Positions 1 through 8,802 of a stretch of 64,000 nt of DNA are shown piece after piece. This DNA is from Gemmatimonadota bacterium (lineage in GTDB: Bacteria > Gemmatimonadota > Gemmatimonadetes > Gemmatimonadales > Gemmatimonadaceae). The position numbers and the translations under genes are program-made. The notes under the pieces are model-generated. The model was not told the DNA's origin and searched no databases. It was given only the letters and a program-made list of their open reading frames with translations. The stretch is from assembly GCA_016191225.1 (NCBI GenBank), contig JACPPC010000013.1, positions 90,004-154,003 on the forward strand. The letters run 5' to 3'. Within the stretch, counting starts at the first letter, position 1; every line of letters begins with the position of its first letter.

Positions 1-2
1 TC

Positions 3-920
3 GGGCAGGAGAAGGTCGTGGAGCTGGTGCTCCTCTCGATCCTCACCGGCGGCAACAGCCTCGTGATCGGCGTGCCGGGGCTGGCCAAGACCCTGCTCAT
101 CAACACGGTCGCCAGGGTGCTGGACCTCAAGTTCCAGCGCGTCCAGTTCACGCCCGACCTGATGCCGAGCGACATCACCGGCACCGAGATCATCCAGGAG
201 GACGGCGACGGGCGGCGCAGGTTGACCTTCATGCCGGGGCCGCTGTTCGCCAACATCGTGCTCGCCGACGAGATCAACCGCACGCCCCCAAAGACGCAGG
301 CGGCGCTCCTCGAGGCGATGCAGGAGCACCGCATCACGGTGCAGGGCAGGACGTACACCCTCGATGAGCCCTTCTTCGTCTTCGCCACCCAGAACCCGAT
401 CGAGCTCGAGGGCACCTACCCCCTCCCCGAGGCGCAGCTCGACCGGTTCATGTTCGAGATCGTGATCGACTACCTGAGCGAGGACCAGGAGGTGAAGGTC
501 GTGCTCGAGACCACGGCCAACGCCGACCACACGTTCTCGCACGCCGTGACCGGGGCCGACATTCGCGGCTTCCAGCGCCTCGTGCGCAGCGTGCCGGTGG
601 CCGAGGCGGTGGCGCGCTACGCGGTCCACCTCGCGCGGGCCAGCCGCCCGGGGCCGCAGGCCGCCGACTTCGTCAACAAGTGGGTCTCGTACGGCGCCAG
701 CACCCGCGCCCCGCAGCACCTGATCCTCGGCGGCAAGGCCCGCGCCCTCATGCAGGGGCGCTACCATGTGGGCTTCGAGGACATCCGCGCCCTCGCCAAC
801 CCCGTGCTCCGGCACCGCGTGCTCACCAACTTCGTCGCCCAGTCGGAGCGCGTGACGTCGGACAGGATCATCGCGCAGCTGCTCGACCACGTGCCGCTGC
901 CCAGGTCGGGGATGCGGTAG
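3..920 (+). CDS. MoxR-family AAA+ ATPase, 5' end cut by window edge
   Basis: An AAA+ chaperone-like ATPase that in MoxR operons is thought to remodel or insert metal ions into VWA-domain partners. The reading frame is open to the left edge (it reads GQEKVVEL before the first internal GTG at 18), so the true start lies outside. Visible motifs: Walker A GVPGLAKT, Walker B VLADEINR, sensor region ATQNPIELEGTYPLPEAQLD, and a C-terminal lid. About 305 of the usual 320-340 residues are present. The stop codon overlaps the GTG start of the DUF58 gene, and the BatA and DUF4175 genes follow, which is the standard MoxR-DUF58-VWA order. Family assignment is firm; the substrate is unknown. Confidence 0.95.
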   Translation, partial: GQEKVVELVLLSILTGGNSLVIGVPGLAKTLLINTVARVLDLKFQRVQFTPDLMPSDITGTEIIQEDGDGRRRLTFMPGPLFANIVLADEINRTPPKTQAALLEAMQEHRITVQGRTYTLDEPFFVFATQNPIELEGTYPLPEAQLDRFMFEIVIDYLSEDQEVKVVLETTANADHTFSHAVTGADIRGFQRLVRSVPVAEAVARYAVHLARASRPGPQAADFVNKWVSYGASTRAPQHLILGGKARALMQGRYHVGFEDIRALANPVLRHRVLTNFVAQSERVTSDRIIAQLLDHVPLPRSGMR

Positions 921-1948
921 TGCGCGACCGTCATCCAGAGCGCAGCCCCGGTCATCCTGGGCGCAGCGACGGATCTGCTTTCCAGGACCCCATCGCCACC
1001 TTCCTCGACCCCACCGTCCTCGCCCGCATCGGCAACCTCGAACTCCTCGCCCGCACCGTGGTCGAGGGCTTCATTGGCGGCCTGCATCGCTCGCCGCGCC
1101 TCGGCGCGAGCACCGACTTCGCCGAGCACCGCCCCTACAGTTCCGGCGACGACATCCGGCGCATCGACTGGAAGCTCTACGCCCGCACCGACCGCTACCA
1201 CGTGAAGGAGTTCGAGGCCGACACCAACACCAACCTGCTCGTCCTGCTCGACGTCTCGCCGAGCATGCACTATCGCGGCGACGGGGTGAGCAAGCTCGAG
1301 TACGGCTCCTTCCTCGCGGCGTCGCTGGCGTATTTCTCCAGCGGACAGCGCGACCGCGTGGGGCTGGCGACCTTCGACCGCGACCTCGTGGACTATGTGC
1401 CGTGCGCGGCCAGGCACCTGCGGCTGGTTCTGCACGCGCTGGACCGGGCGAACCGGGCGGCGAGCGCGAGCGGCAGGTCCTCCGCCCCGGAAGCGCTCGG
1501 CACAACACACGGCGCGGCGGGGAATCTGCGATCCTCCCTCTCCGTCCCCCTCCAGAGGCTCGCCGAGCAGACCCGGCGTCGCTCGATCGTCGTCCTCATC
1601 TCCGACCTCTACGAGGAGCCCGACGCCGTCCTCTCCGCGCTCGCCCACGTGCGTGGCCGCGGCAACGAGCTGATCGTCTTCCACCCGCTCGACCGCGACG
1701 AGCTCGAGTTCCCGTTCACCGATGCCGCGAACTTCCTCGACATCGAGAGCGGCGAGCGCATGCCCCTCGTCCCCGACTACCTGCGCGCCGAGTACCGGGC
1801 CGTGGTGCGGCGGCATACCGAGACCCTCGCCCGGCGTTCGCGCGAGCAACAGGTGGACTACACCCTGCTCGACACCTCGCGCCCCCTCGACGCCGCGCTG
1901 TTCGGCTACCTCGCCGCGCGCCAGCGCCGCGGCACGGCGCGCACGTGA
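920..1948 (+). CDS. DUF58 domain protein
   Basis: A soluble partner of MoxR ATPases, with a VWA-like fold in its second half. I chose the GTG at 920, which overlaps the moxR stop and gives 342 residues. The conserved DUF58 core is visible: the FAEHRPYSSGDDIRRIDWK motif near residue 75, then LLVLLDVSPSMHY (a MIDAS-type DxSxS). Oddity: relatives usually reach the FLDP.VLARI segment within about 10 residues, but here some 20 extra residues come from a dispersed repeat lying between the start codon and the domain. A start downstream of the repeat cannot be excluded, but no good ATG or GTG precedes the domain. Confidence 0.9.
   Translation: MRDRHPERSPGHPGRSDGSAFQDPIATFLDPTVLARIGNLELLARTVVEGFIGGLHRSPRLGASTDFAEHRPYSSGDDIRRIDWKLYARTDRYHVKEFEADTNTNLLVLLDVSPSMHYRGDGVSKLEYGSFLAASLAYFSSGQRDRVGLATFDRDLVDYVPCAARHLRLVLHALDRANRAASASGRSSAPEALGTTHGAAGNLRSSLSVPLQRLAEQTRRRSIVVLISDLYEEPDAVLSALAHVRGRGNELIVFHPLDRDELEFPFTDAANFLDIESGERMPLVPDYLRAEYRAVVRRHTETLARRSREQQVDYTLLDTSRPLDAALFGYLAARQRRGTART
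930..980 (+). repeat. Dispersed repeat, copy A (VLSAAKDLL type)
   Basis: A half copy (gtcatccagagcgcagc, 930-946) is followed by a full copy beginning gtcatcctgggcgcagcgac at 951-980. Related copies lie at 10353-10382 (minus), 39955-39984 (minus) and 63821-63850 (plus). This copy is translated as the N-terminus of the DUF58 protein. Confidence 0.75.
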
Positions 1949-1966
1949 CCCGGCGGTGACGCGCCC

Positions 1967-4072
1967 GTGACCTTCCTCGCCCCTTGGTTCCTCGCCGGGC
2001 TCGCCGCCCTCGCGGTGCCGGTCGTCGTGCACCTGATCAACCGCCAGCGCAAGACGGTCGTCGCCTTTCCGTCGCTGATGTTCCTGCGGAAGATCCCCTA
2101 CAGGTCGGTGCGCCGGCAGAAGCTGCGCCACCTGCTCCTGTTCGCCCTGCGCTGCCTCGTGCTGGCACTGCTCGTCGCCGCCTTCGCCCGGCCCTTCTTC
2201 GACCGCCGCGCCGCCGCCGCCGCGGCTGCCACCGGCGCCCGCGAGCGGGTGATCCTCCTCGATCGCTCGTACTCCATGTCGTACGGCGCACGGTGGACCG
2301 ACGCCGTGGCCGCCGCCCGCCGGGCCGTGTCGGAGATGGGCGGCAACGACCGCACCACCCTCGTGCTCTTTGCCCGCGACGCCGCCGCCGCGACCGAACC
2401 CACCGGCAGCCGGCCGCAGCTCGAGCGCGCGATCGCCGCCGCCGCCCCCGGCGACGGCGCCACGCGCTACGGCCCCGCCATCGCCCTCGCCTCGCGCATG
2501 CTCGAGGGCTCCAACCTGCCGCGCCACGAGGTCCTGATCATCAGCGACTTCCAGCGGTCGGGGTGGGTGCGCCAGGACGAGGTGCGCGTTCCACCGGGTA
2601 CCACGGTCACCACGGTCGACGTCGCCAGGGGCGACACCCCCGACCTCGCCGTCGCGCAGGCCACCGCCGACCGCGACCGCGCCGGCGACCTGCACACCGT
2701 CACCGTCGCCGCCCGCGTGACCAACACCGGCGGCGAGCCCCGCACCATCGACGCCACCCTTGAGCTCGGCGGGCGCCCTGCCGCAACCCTGCGCGCCACC
2801 GTCCCCGCCCGTGGCGCGGCGCAGGTGCGCTTTCCCGCCGTCACCGTCCCCGGCGGCGCGACGCGCGGCGTGGTGCGCATCCCGAAGGATGCCCTCCCCG
2901 CCAACAACGCCTTCCACTTCACCGTCGCGCTCGGCGACGCCGTCTCGGTGCTCGTGATCGAGCCGGCGCGCCCGCGCGCCAACCAAAGCCTCTTCCTCCA
3001 GCGCGCCCTCGGCATCGGCGACCAGCCCACCTTTCGCGTCGACGTCCGCCGCGCCGACGCCGTGACTCCGGGCGATCTCGCCAACCGCGCGATCGTCGTC
3101 CTCAACGAGGTTTCCCTTCCCGTGGGGAGCGTCGGCGCGCGGCTCCGGCAGATGGTCGATGCCGGCGCCGGCCTCCTCGTCGTCGCGGGCGACGTGCGCG
3201 GCGACCGCCCGCCGGCCGAGTGGCTCCCCGCGCTGCCGGTGCGGCTCGGCCCGGTCGTCGATCGCACCCGCGACGCCGGCGGCTCGGTGGCGCAGGTCGA
3301 CTACGGCCATCCCGCCTTCGAGCAGTTCTCGGCCCCGCGCAGCGGCGACTTCTCCACGGCGCACGTCTTCCGCTACCGCGCGCTGCGGGAAACCGGCGCG
3401 TCGGCCGTCGTCGCCCGGTTCGACGACGGCGCTCCCGCGGTGGTCGAGCACCGGCTCGGCAGGGGCAAGGTCGTTTTCTGGGCGTCGTCGATCGACGAGT
3501 ACTGGACCGACCTGCCGTTGCAGCCCGTCTTCCTTCCGTTCGTGCACGAACTGGCCCGGCACCTGGCCCGCTTTCGCGACTCGCGCAGCTCGTACCTGGT
3601 CGATGAACCCCTCGACCTCTCGCGCCACGGGGAGCTGACGGCGATGTTCAACCGCACGGGCGACGGGGGCGAGCTCGTGCTGCAGGCGCCGTCGGGCAGC
3701 AGGTCGGTCATCCCGCTGTCGGGCCCGCGGCAACTCGCGGAGCTGCACGAGGCGGGGTTCTACGAGTTGCGGGGGACGAATACCGCGGTGGGGAGCGGCC
3801 GGCCGATCGCGGTGAACGTGGACCTCGCCGAGTCGGACCTGTCGCACTTCGACCCGGCGGAGCTCGTGGCGGCGGTGACCGCGCCGGCCGCGGGATCGAC
3901 GGCGAGCGCGGTGGGGACGACCGCCCTCCCCGAGGACGTGGAACGGCGGCAGGCTGTCTGGTGGTACCTGTTGATGGCGGCGCTGGTCTGCGCCGGGGCG
4001 GAGTCGGTGCTGGCAAATCGGTTGTCGTCGCGCGGAAATGTCGTGAACGCCGGGCTGGGGAGCGGGCCATGA
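1967..4072 (+). CDS. BatA-like membrane protein with VWA domain
   Basis: A 701-residue membrane protein of the aerotolerance (Bat) type. The N-terminus (residues 1-80) is the BatA domain with two membrane segments around a basic loop (FLAPWFLAGLAALAVPVVVH and a second helix after KLRHLLL). A VWA domain follows with VILLDRSYSMSYG (DxSxS metal site), then a long periplasmic-looking region and a last helix near residues 665-685. The GTG at 1967 is 18 bases after the DUF58 stop. Its stop overlaps the next gene as ATGA. Bat/MoxR operons are linked to envelope stress tolerance; the exact role here is inferred. Confidence 0.9.
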   Translation: MTFLAPWFLAGLAALAVPVVVHLINRQRKTVVAFPSLMFLRKIPYRSVRRQKLRHLLLFALRCLVLALLVAAFARPFFDRRAAAAAAATGARERVILLDRSYSMSYGARWTDAVAAARRAVSEMGGNDRTTLVLFARDAAAATEPTGSRPQLERAIAAAAPGDGATRYGPAIALASRMLEGSNLPRHEVLIISDFQRSGWVRQDEVRVPPGTTVTTVDVARGDTPDLAVAQATADRDRAGDLHTVTVAARVTNTGGEPRTIDATLELGGRPAATLRATVPARGAAQVRFPAVTVPGGATRGVVRIPKDALPANNAFHFTVALGDAVSVLVIEPARPRANQSLFLQRALGIGDQPTFRVDVRRADAVTPGDLANRAIVVLNEVSLPVGSVGARLRQMVDAGAGLLVVAGDVRGDRPPAEWLPALPVRLGPVVDRTRDAGGSVAQVDYGHPAFEQFSAPRSGDFSTAHVFRYRALRETGASAVVARFDDGAPAVVEHRLGRGKVVFWASSIDEYWTDLPLQPVFLPFVHELARHLARFRDSRSSYLVDEPLDLSRHGELTAMFNRTGDGGELVLQAPSGSRSVIPLSGPRQLAELHEAGFYELRGTNTAVGSGRPIAVNVDLAESDLSHFDPAELVAAVTAPAAGSTASAVGTTALPEDVERRQAVWWYLLMAALVCAGAESVLANRLSSRGNVVNAGLGSGP

Positions 4073-7000
4073 CCGCGATCGGTGGAGTGGGCACGGACCG
4101 GGGACAGCTCGATGGCGCGGTGCACGCCATCCGCCGTCGCTGGCGGCGGAAGCATGCCCTGCGTGGCGCGGCACTGGCGGTGGTGGCCGGCTTCGCGGTG
4201 CTGGTCGTCGCGTCGTACCTGCTGCGGTGGGGCCGGTACTCCGACGGCGCGCTCGTGTCGCTCCGCATGTCGCTCGCGGGCGCGCTGGCGCTCCTTGCCT
4301 GGCGGCTGGTGGTCCGCCCGCTGCGGGCGCAGCGCCCCGACCACCAGGTGGCGCTCTACGCCGAGGAGCAGGAGCGCACGCTCGACGGCGCGCTGGTGAC
4401 GGCGGTGGACATGTCGCGCGCCGTGGTGCCGACTCGCTCGCCGGTGCTGGCGTCGCGCGTGGTGCGGGCGGCGATCGACGGGCTGTGGCGCGCCGACGTG
4501 GCGATCGACCTGCGCACGGTGCGTTCGTCCGGCATGCTGCTCGGGGCGGCGGTCGTGATCGCCGCCGTCGCGACCTGGTTCGGGCCGCAGGCGGTGCGCG
4601 ACGGCGCTCGGCTCCTCCTCGTCCCAGTTGGGGGCGACGCGGCTGGCGTGTACGCGATCGGGGTGCAGCCCAGGGACGCCACCGTGGCGCGCGGCGGCGA
4701 CCAGTTGATCTCGGCCACCCTGCGCGGCTTCGAGTCCGAGCGGGTGGAGCTGCTCGTGCGCGACCCCGACGCGACGTCGTGGACTCGCCTGGCGATGGCG
4801 ATCGACAGCACCGGCACCTACAGTTTCCGGCTGTTCGACATCGTGGGGCGCACCGAGTACGCCGTCGAGGCGACCGGCGTCCGCTCCCCGACGTACACCC
4901 TCAGCGTCGCCGACCTGCCGTACGTGAAGCGCCTCGACCTCGAGTACCGCTTCCCGGCGTACACGCAGCTCCCGCCGCAGCAGGTCGACAGCACCGGCGA
5001 CATCGCCGCGCTCAAGGGGACGCTGGTGCGCGTTCGCGTGACGCCCACGGCGGCCACCAACGGCGGTCGGCTTCTCATAGACGGTGGCGACACCCTTGCC
5101 CTCGTTCCCGACTCCCGGGGCTCGCTCATCGCCCTGCTGCGCGTCGACAGGCCCGGCTTCTACAAGATCGAGCTGCAGGGCCCCGGCGGCCGCATGCTCA
5201 CCGGATCGCTCGACTACACGATCGACGTCCTCCCCGACCGCAAGCCGACGGTGACTTTCGTCAAGCCGGGGCGCGACGCCAAGGCCCTCGCCGTCGACGA
5301 GGTCTTCACCGAGGTCCGCGCGCAGGACGACTACGGCGTGTCGAGGCTCGACCTCGTCTACTCCATCAATGGCGCCGCCGAGAAGAGCGTCCCCCTCTCC
5401 GGCGCCACCGCCCGCGCGATCAGGGACATCGCCGCCGGCCACACCTTCATGCTCGAGGACATGAACCTCGTCCCCGGCGACGTGATTTCGTACTACGCCC
5501 GGGCCCGCGACAACAACACGGTGAGCGGCGCGCAGGAAGCGGTGTCCGACATCTACTTCCTGCAGGTGCGCCCGTACGCCAGCGACTACCGCCAGCAGCA
5601 GGGTGGGCCGCCGCCGGACCAGGGGCAGCCGCAGGAGAACCCCGGCCAGCTCTCCAGGCAGCAGCGCGACATCATCGCCGGCACCTTCAACCAGGCCCGC
5701 GACAGCGCCGCGCTCGAGGCGAGGACCCTCGCCGGGAACCTCGCCATCGTCCGCCTCGCCCAGCAGAAGCTCCGCGAGCAGGTGAACGAGCTCGGCAAGC
5801 GCCTCGTCGAGCGCGGGATCGCGAAGGACAGCCTCTGGAAGAAGATCGCCGACATCATGCCGAAGGCCGCCGCCGAGATGGACAGCGCCGGGCGCACGCT
5901 CGCCGGCGGATCGCCGCGCGCCGCCCTGCAGCCCGAGCAGCGCGCGCTGCAGCAGCTGCAGCGCGCCGAGGCGGTCTTTCGCGACATCCAGGTGCAGATG
6001 CAGGGCCGGCAGCAGGCCGGCGCCGGTGGTGGCGGCGGCGCCGACGCCCAGGACCTCGCCGACATCTTCGAGATGCAGCGCGACAAGCTCCGCAACCAGT
6101 ACGAGTCGGCGCGGCGCGGGCAGGACTCGGCGGCGCGCCAGCAGCAGGACGCGCAGGTCGATGCCGTGCGGGAGAAGCTGCGGCAGCTCGCCGCCCGCCG
6201 GCAGCAGGAGGACGAGCGCCTGCGTCGCAAGGCCGACTCCCTTGGCCACATCGGCCAGGCCGGGTCGAGCAGCGGCGCCGCGCAGCGCCAAATGGCCGAC
6301 GACGCCGAGCAGGCGGCGCGCCAGCTCGAGCGGCTTGCTCGCGAGCGGCAGTCGCAGCCGCTGGCCGACGCCGCGCAACGCCTGCACGACGCGAGCGACG
6401 CCATGCGCAAGGCGGCCGCCAACGGCCGGCGCGGCGCCGGCGAGTCACGCACGACGCAGCAGCGGCTCGACGAGGCCAGGCGACTCCTCGACCTGGAGAA
6501 GGCAGGCCAGGTGCGGCGCGACGTGGCCGACGCGCAGCAGTCGGCCCGCGACCTCGCCGAGCAGGAGCGGCGGATCGCGGAGGAGCTCAAGGGGCTCGGC
6601 ACTGGCGACGCCGCGGCGCGCCAGCAGCTGCGGCAATCGCTCTCGGCGCGCAAGAACGCGATGCTCGACTCGCTGCGAAGCCTCACGCAGCGCCTCGACC
6701 GGGCGGCGCTGCAGCACGGGCGGGCCGCGCCCAGGACGGCGCGGGCCATGGGCGAGGCGGCCGACACCTTGCGCAGCCGGCGCATGGAGGACCGCGTGCA
6801 GGCGTCGCAGGGAGGACTGCGCACCGTGCCCCAGCAGCAGCTGGAGGCGTTCGAGCAGACGATCGGCGACGGGCTGGGCGACCTCGAGCAGCGGCTGCAG
6901 CGCGCCGCCGCGGAGGCGCAAGGCGAGGGCGCACAGGCCCGGGGCGAGTCGCACGTGCTCGACAGGATGCGCGACCTCGTGCGCGGCGTGGAGTCGATGG

Positions 7001-7578
7001 ACGAGCGCGCGAGGCAGCAGGCGCAGCAGCGGGCCGGCCAGCTGCGCGACCAGGCGGGCCAGCAGACGGCGAATGCGCAACGGGGACAGCGGGGGCCACA
7101 AGGCCGGCAGGGACCGGAGGGCCAGCGTCAGGAACAGCAGGGCCAGGCGTTGGGCCGCGGGGAGAACCCGAACGCGCAAGGCGGTGGCATGGGCTCCGCC
7201 GGTCCCGGCGCGCAGGCCGGCGGCGACGGACGGCAGTTCTCGCGCGAGATGGCCGAGCGCGTGGCCGACGCGCGCGCCCTGCGCGACGAGCTGGGCAGGC
7301 AGGGGATCGACGTCGCCCCGCTCGACCGCGCCATGCAGGGAATGCGCAACGCCGGGCGCGACGGGGCCTTCGACGACGGCGCCAACGCGGCCGCCCTGCG
7401 GGCCCGGATCATCGAGGGGCTCAAGGCGTACGAGTTCGCCCTGCGCCGCGCCCTCGGCGAGGCCAATGGCGGCACGGTGCTGCTCGGCCGCACCGGCGAG
7501 GTGCCGGCGCGGTTCCGGAGCCAGGTGGAGGAGTACTACAAGGCGATCGCCAGGCCGGCGAAGGCCGGCAACCCGTAG
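4069..7578 (+). CDS. DUF4175-like large membrane and coiled-coil protein
   Basis: A 1169-residue protein starting at the ATG that overlaps the BatA stop (ATGA). Residues about 35-100 hold two membrane helices (AVVAGFAVLVVASYLL and LAGALALLAWRLVV). A beta-rich extracytoplasmic region runs to about residue 500. The C-terminal 600 residues are Gln/Arg/Ala-rich and low in complexity, with long heptad patterns (QQRLDEARRLLDLEKAGQ) and a Gln/Gly-rich stretch near residues 1005-1060. DUF4175 proteins commonly end MoxR-Bat operons. No enzymatic motif is seen. A structural or scaffold role at the envelope is an inference. Confidence 0.85.
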   Translation: MTAIGGVGTDRGQLDGAVHAIRRRWRRKHALRGAALAVVAGFAVLVVASYLLRWGRYSDGALVSLRMSLAGALALLAWRLVVRPLRAQRPDHQVALYAEEQERTLDGALVTAVDMSRAVVPTRSPVLASRVVRAAIDGLWRADVAIDLRTVRSSGMLLGAAVVIAAVATWFGPQAVRDGARLLLVPVGGDAAGVYAIGVQPRDATVARGGDQLISATLRGFESERVELLVRDPDATSWTRLAMAIDSTGTYSFRLFDIVGRTEYAVEATGVRSPTYTLSVADLPYVKRLDLEYRFPAYTQLPPQQVDSTGDIAALKGTLVRVRVTPTAATNGGRLLIDGGDTLALVPDSRGSLIALLRVDRPGFYKIELQGPGGRMLTGSLDYTIDVLPDRKPTVTFVKPGRDAKALAVDEVFTEVRAQDDYGVSRLDLVYSINGAAEKSVPLSGATARAIRDIAAGHTFMLEDMNLVPGDVISYYARARDNNTVSGAQEAVSDIYFLQVRPYASDYRQQQGGPPPDQGQPQENPGQLSRQQRDIIAGTFNQARDSAALEARTLAGNLAIVRLAQQKLREQVNELGKRLVERGIAKDSLWKKIADIMPKAAAEMDSAGRTLAGGSPRAALQPEQRALQQLQRAEAVFRDIQVQMQGRQQAGAGGGGGADAQDLADIFEMQRDKLRNQYESARRGQDSAARQQQDAQVDAVREKLRQLAARRQQEDERLRRKADSLGHIGQAGSSSGAAQRQMADDAEQAARQLERLARERQSQPLADAAQRLHDASDAMRKAAANGRRGAGESRTTQQRLDEARRLLDLEKAGQVRRDVADAQQSARDLAEQERRIAEELKGLGTGDAAARQQLRQSLSARKNAMLDSLRSLTQRLDRAALQHGRAAPRTARAMGEAADTLRSRRMEDRVQASQGGLRTVPQQQLEAFEQTIGDGLGDLEQRLQRAAAEAQGEGAQARGESHVLDRMRDLVRGVESMDERARQQAQQRAGQLRDQAGQQTANAQRGQRGPQGRQGPEGQRQEQQGQALGRGENPNAQGGGMGSAGPGAQAGGDGRQFSREMAERVADARALRDELGRQGIDVAPLDRAMQGMRNAGRDGAFDDGANAAALRARIIEGLKAYEFALRRALGEANGGTVLLGRTGEVPARFRSQVEEYYKAIARPAKAGNP

Positions 7579-7583
7579 TCGTC

Positions 7584-7613
7584 CCGGGCGAAGCCTGCGC
7601 AGCGCGAGCCCGG
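7584..7613. terminator. Possible bidirectional terminator hairpin
   Basis: Just after the DUF4175 stop, CCGGGC (7584-7589) pairs with GCCCGG (7608-7613), with a nested CTGCGCAG palindrome inside. It lies between two convergent genes. There is no T-run, so an intrinsic terminator is uncertain. Confidence 0.3.
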
Positions 7614-7722
7614 CGGGGCGAAGGGGCTCAGCACGGCGGAACCGTTGCCTCCCCCGTGCCTCTCCGCGCCCCGGCGTGCCTCCACGGGAACGCCCCGCTC
7701 ATCTTCCTCTCCAGCAACCTCA

Positions 7723-8802
7723 TCAACGGGGCCGGTACCTCCCCTTGATCTTCCCCATCCAGAACCTCATCCACACATCGAGTGAATCCGCCAACAGCTT
7801 CCGATCGAGCGCCATCGGCCTGATCTCCCGCTTCGCCTCCCGGATCCACACCGGCAGCGAGTCCGGCGCGATGTCCGTCCGCGACGGAATCCGCAGGTGG
7901 TCCCGCGCCGCGACGAGCATCATCTCCCGGCTCGCCACGAAGTTGAAGAACAGCTTCGCCTGCTCCGCGTGCCTCGCCCCGTGCACGATCGCGATCCCGT
8001 CCACCAGCATCGGCGTGCCGCTGCGCGGGATCACCGCCTTCACCGGGATCTTCGTGCGCGCCTCGCGCGTCGCCATGTCGGGCATGTTGTAGAGCGTCAC
8101 CACCCCCTGGCGCCTGCCGAGCTTCTGGTAGAGGATCGCCGGCGACGCCGCGTACTCGCGCGTGTTGGCGTCGAGCTTGCGCAGGTAGTCGAACCCCTTC
8201 GCGGTGTTCCCCGTCTCGACGATCGACTTCTGCAGCATCGCGCCGAAGATCGCCCGCATCGTCCCGCTCCCCGCCGGGTCGCGCATCACCAGCTTGCCGC
8301 GCCACTTGCGGTCCACCAGGTCGTCCCAGTCGCGCGGCGCGTCGGACGCCTTCACCGCCTCGCTGTTGTACCCGATCACCTCCGGCGTCAGGTAGATCCC
8401 GAACCAGAAGCCCGCGCTGTCGCGTGCCTCGTCGGGCACCGCCTGCGCCCAGCTCGGCACGAACGCGTCGAGCAGTCCCTCCCGCGCCGCGATATCGAAC
8501 AGCACCCCCGACGCGCCAAACCAGAGGTCGGCCTTCGGGTCGGCCCGCTCGGCACGCAGTCGCTCCAGCACCGCCTGCGAGCCGAGGTCCACCCAGTCGA
8601 TGCTGATGTCCGGGTGCTCGCGCTCGAACCGCGACTTGAGGTCGCCCATCAGCTCGGCGCCGTGCGGCGAGTACACCGTGACGACCGACCGCGAGTCGCG
8701 CGCGCAGCCCGAGAGCGCCACCACGACGGCCGCGCACGCGCTGGTGCACGCGGCGCGCGCGCGATGCGCACGCCGGGCTGCACCCGCGCGAGCGACCCGC
8801 AT
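7723..8802 (-). CDS. ABC transporter substrate-binding lipoprotein, Fe(3+)/thiamine type
   Basis: A 359-residue periplasmic binding protein of the AfuA/FbpA/ThiB class. It starts at the ATG that shares one base with the stop of the upstream LmbE gene (TGATG). A signal peptide ends in a lipobox (ALSGC, Cys near residue 33), so it is likely a lipoprotein. The mature part shows typical segments: VVTVYSPHG, ADLWFGASG, WFGIYLTPEVIGYNSE, MRDPAGSGTMRAI and PMLVDGIAIVHGA. No permease or ATPase gene is adjacent, so the transporter partner lies elsewhere or it works alone. Ligand (iron or another small anion or cation) is not determined by sequence. Confidence 0.88.
   Translation of the reverse strand: MRVARAGAARRAHRARAACTSACAAVVVALSGCARDSRSVVTVYSPHGAELMGDLKSRFEREHPDISIDWVDLGSQAVLERLRAERADPKADLWFGASGVLFDIAAREGLLDAFVPSWAQAVPDEARDSAGFWFGIYLTPEVIGYNSEAVKASDAPRDWDDLVDRKWRGKLVMRDPAGSGTMRAIFGAMLQKSIVETGNTAKGFDYLRKLDANTREYAASPAILYQKLGRRQGVVTLYNMPDMATREARTKIPVKAVIPRSGTPMLVDGIAIVHGARHAEQAKLFFNFVASREMMLVAARDHLRIPSRTDIAPDSLPVWIREAKREIRPMALDRKLLADSLDVWMRFWMGKIKGRYRPR

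Noticed and set aside
761..4174. Long open frame antisense to DUF58/BatA (1137 codons)
   Set aside because: Arg/Gly/Ala/Val-rich translation without domain patterns, exactly opposite conserved genes; an artefact of high GC at third positions.
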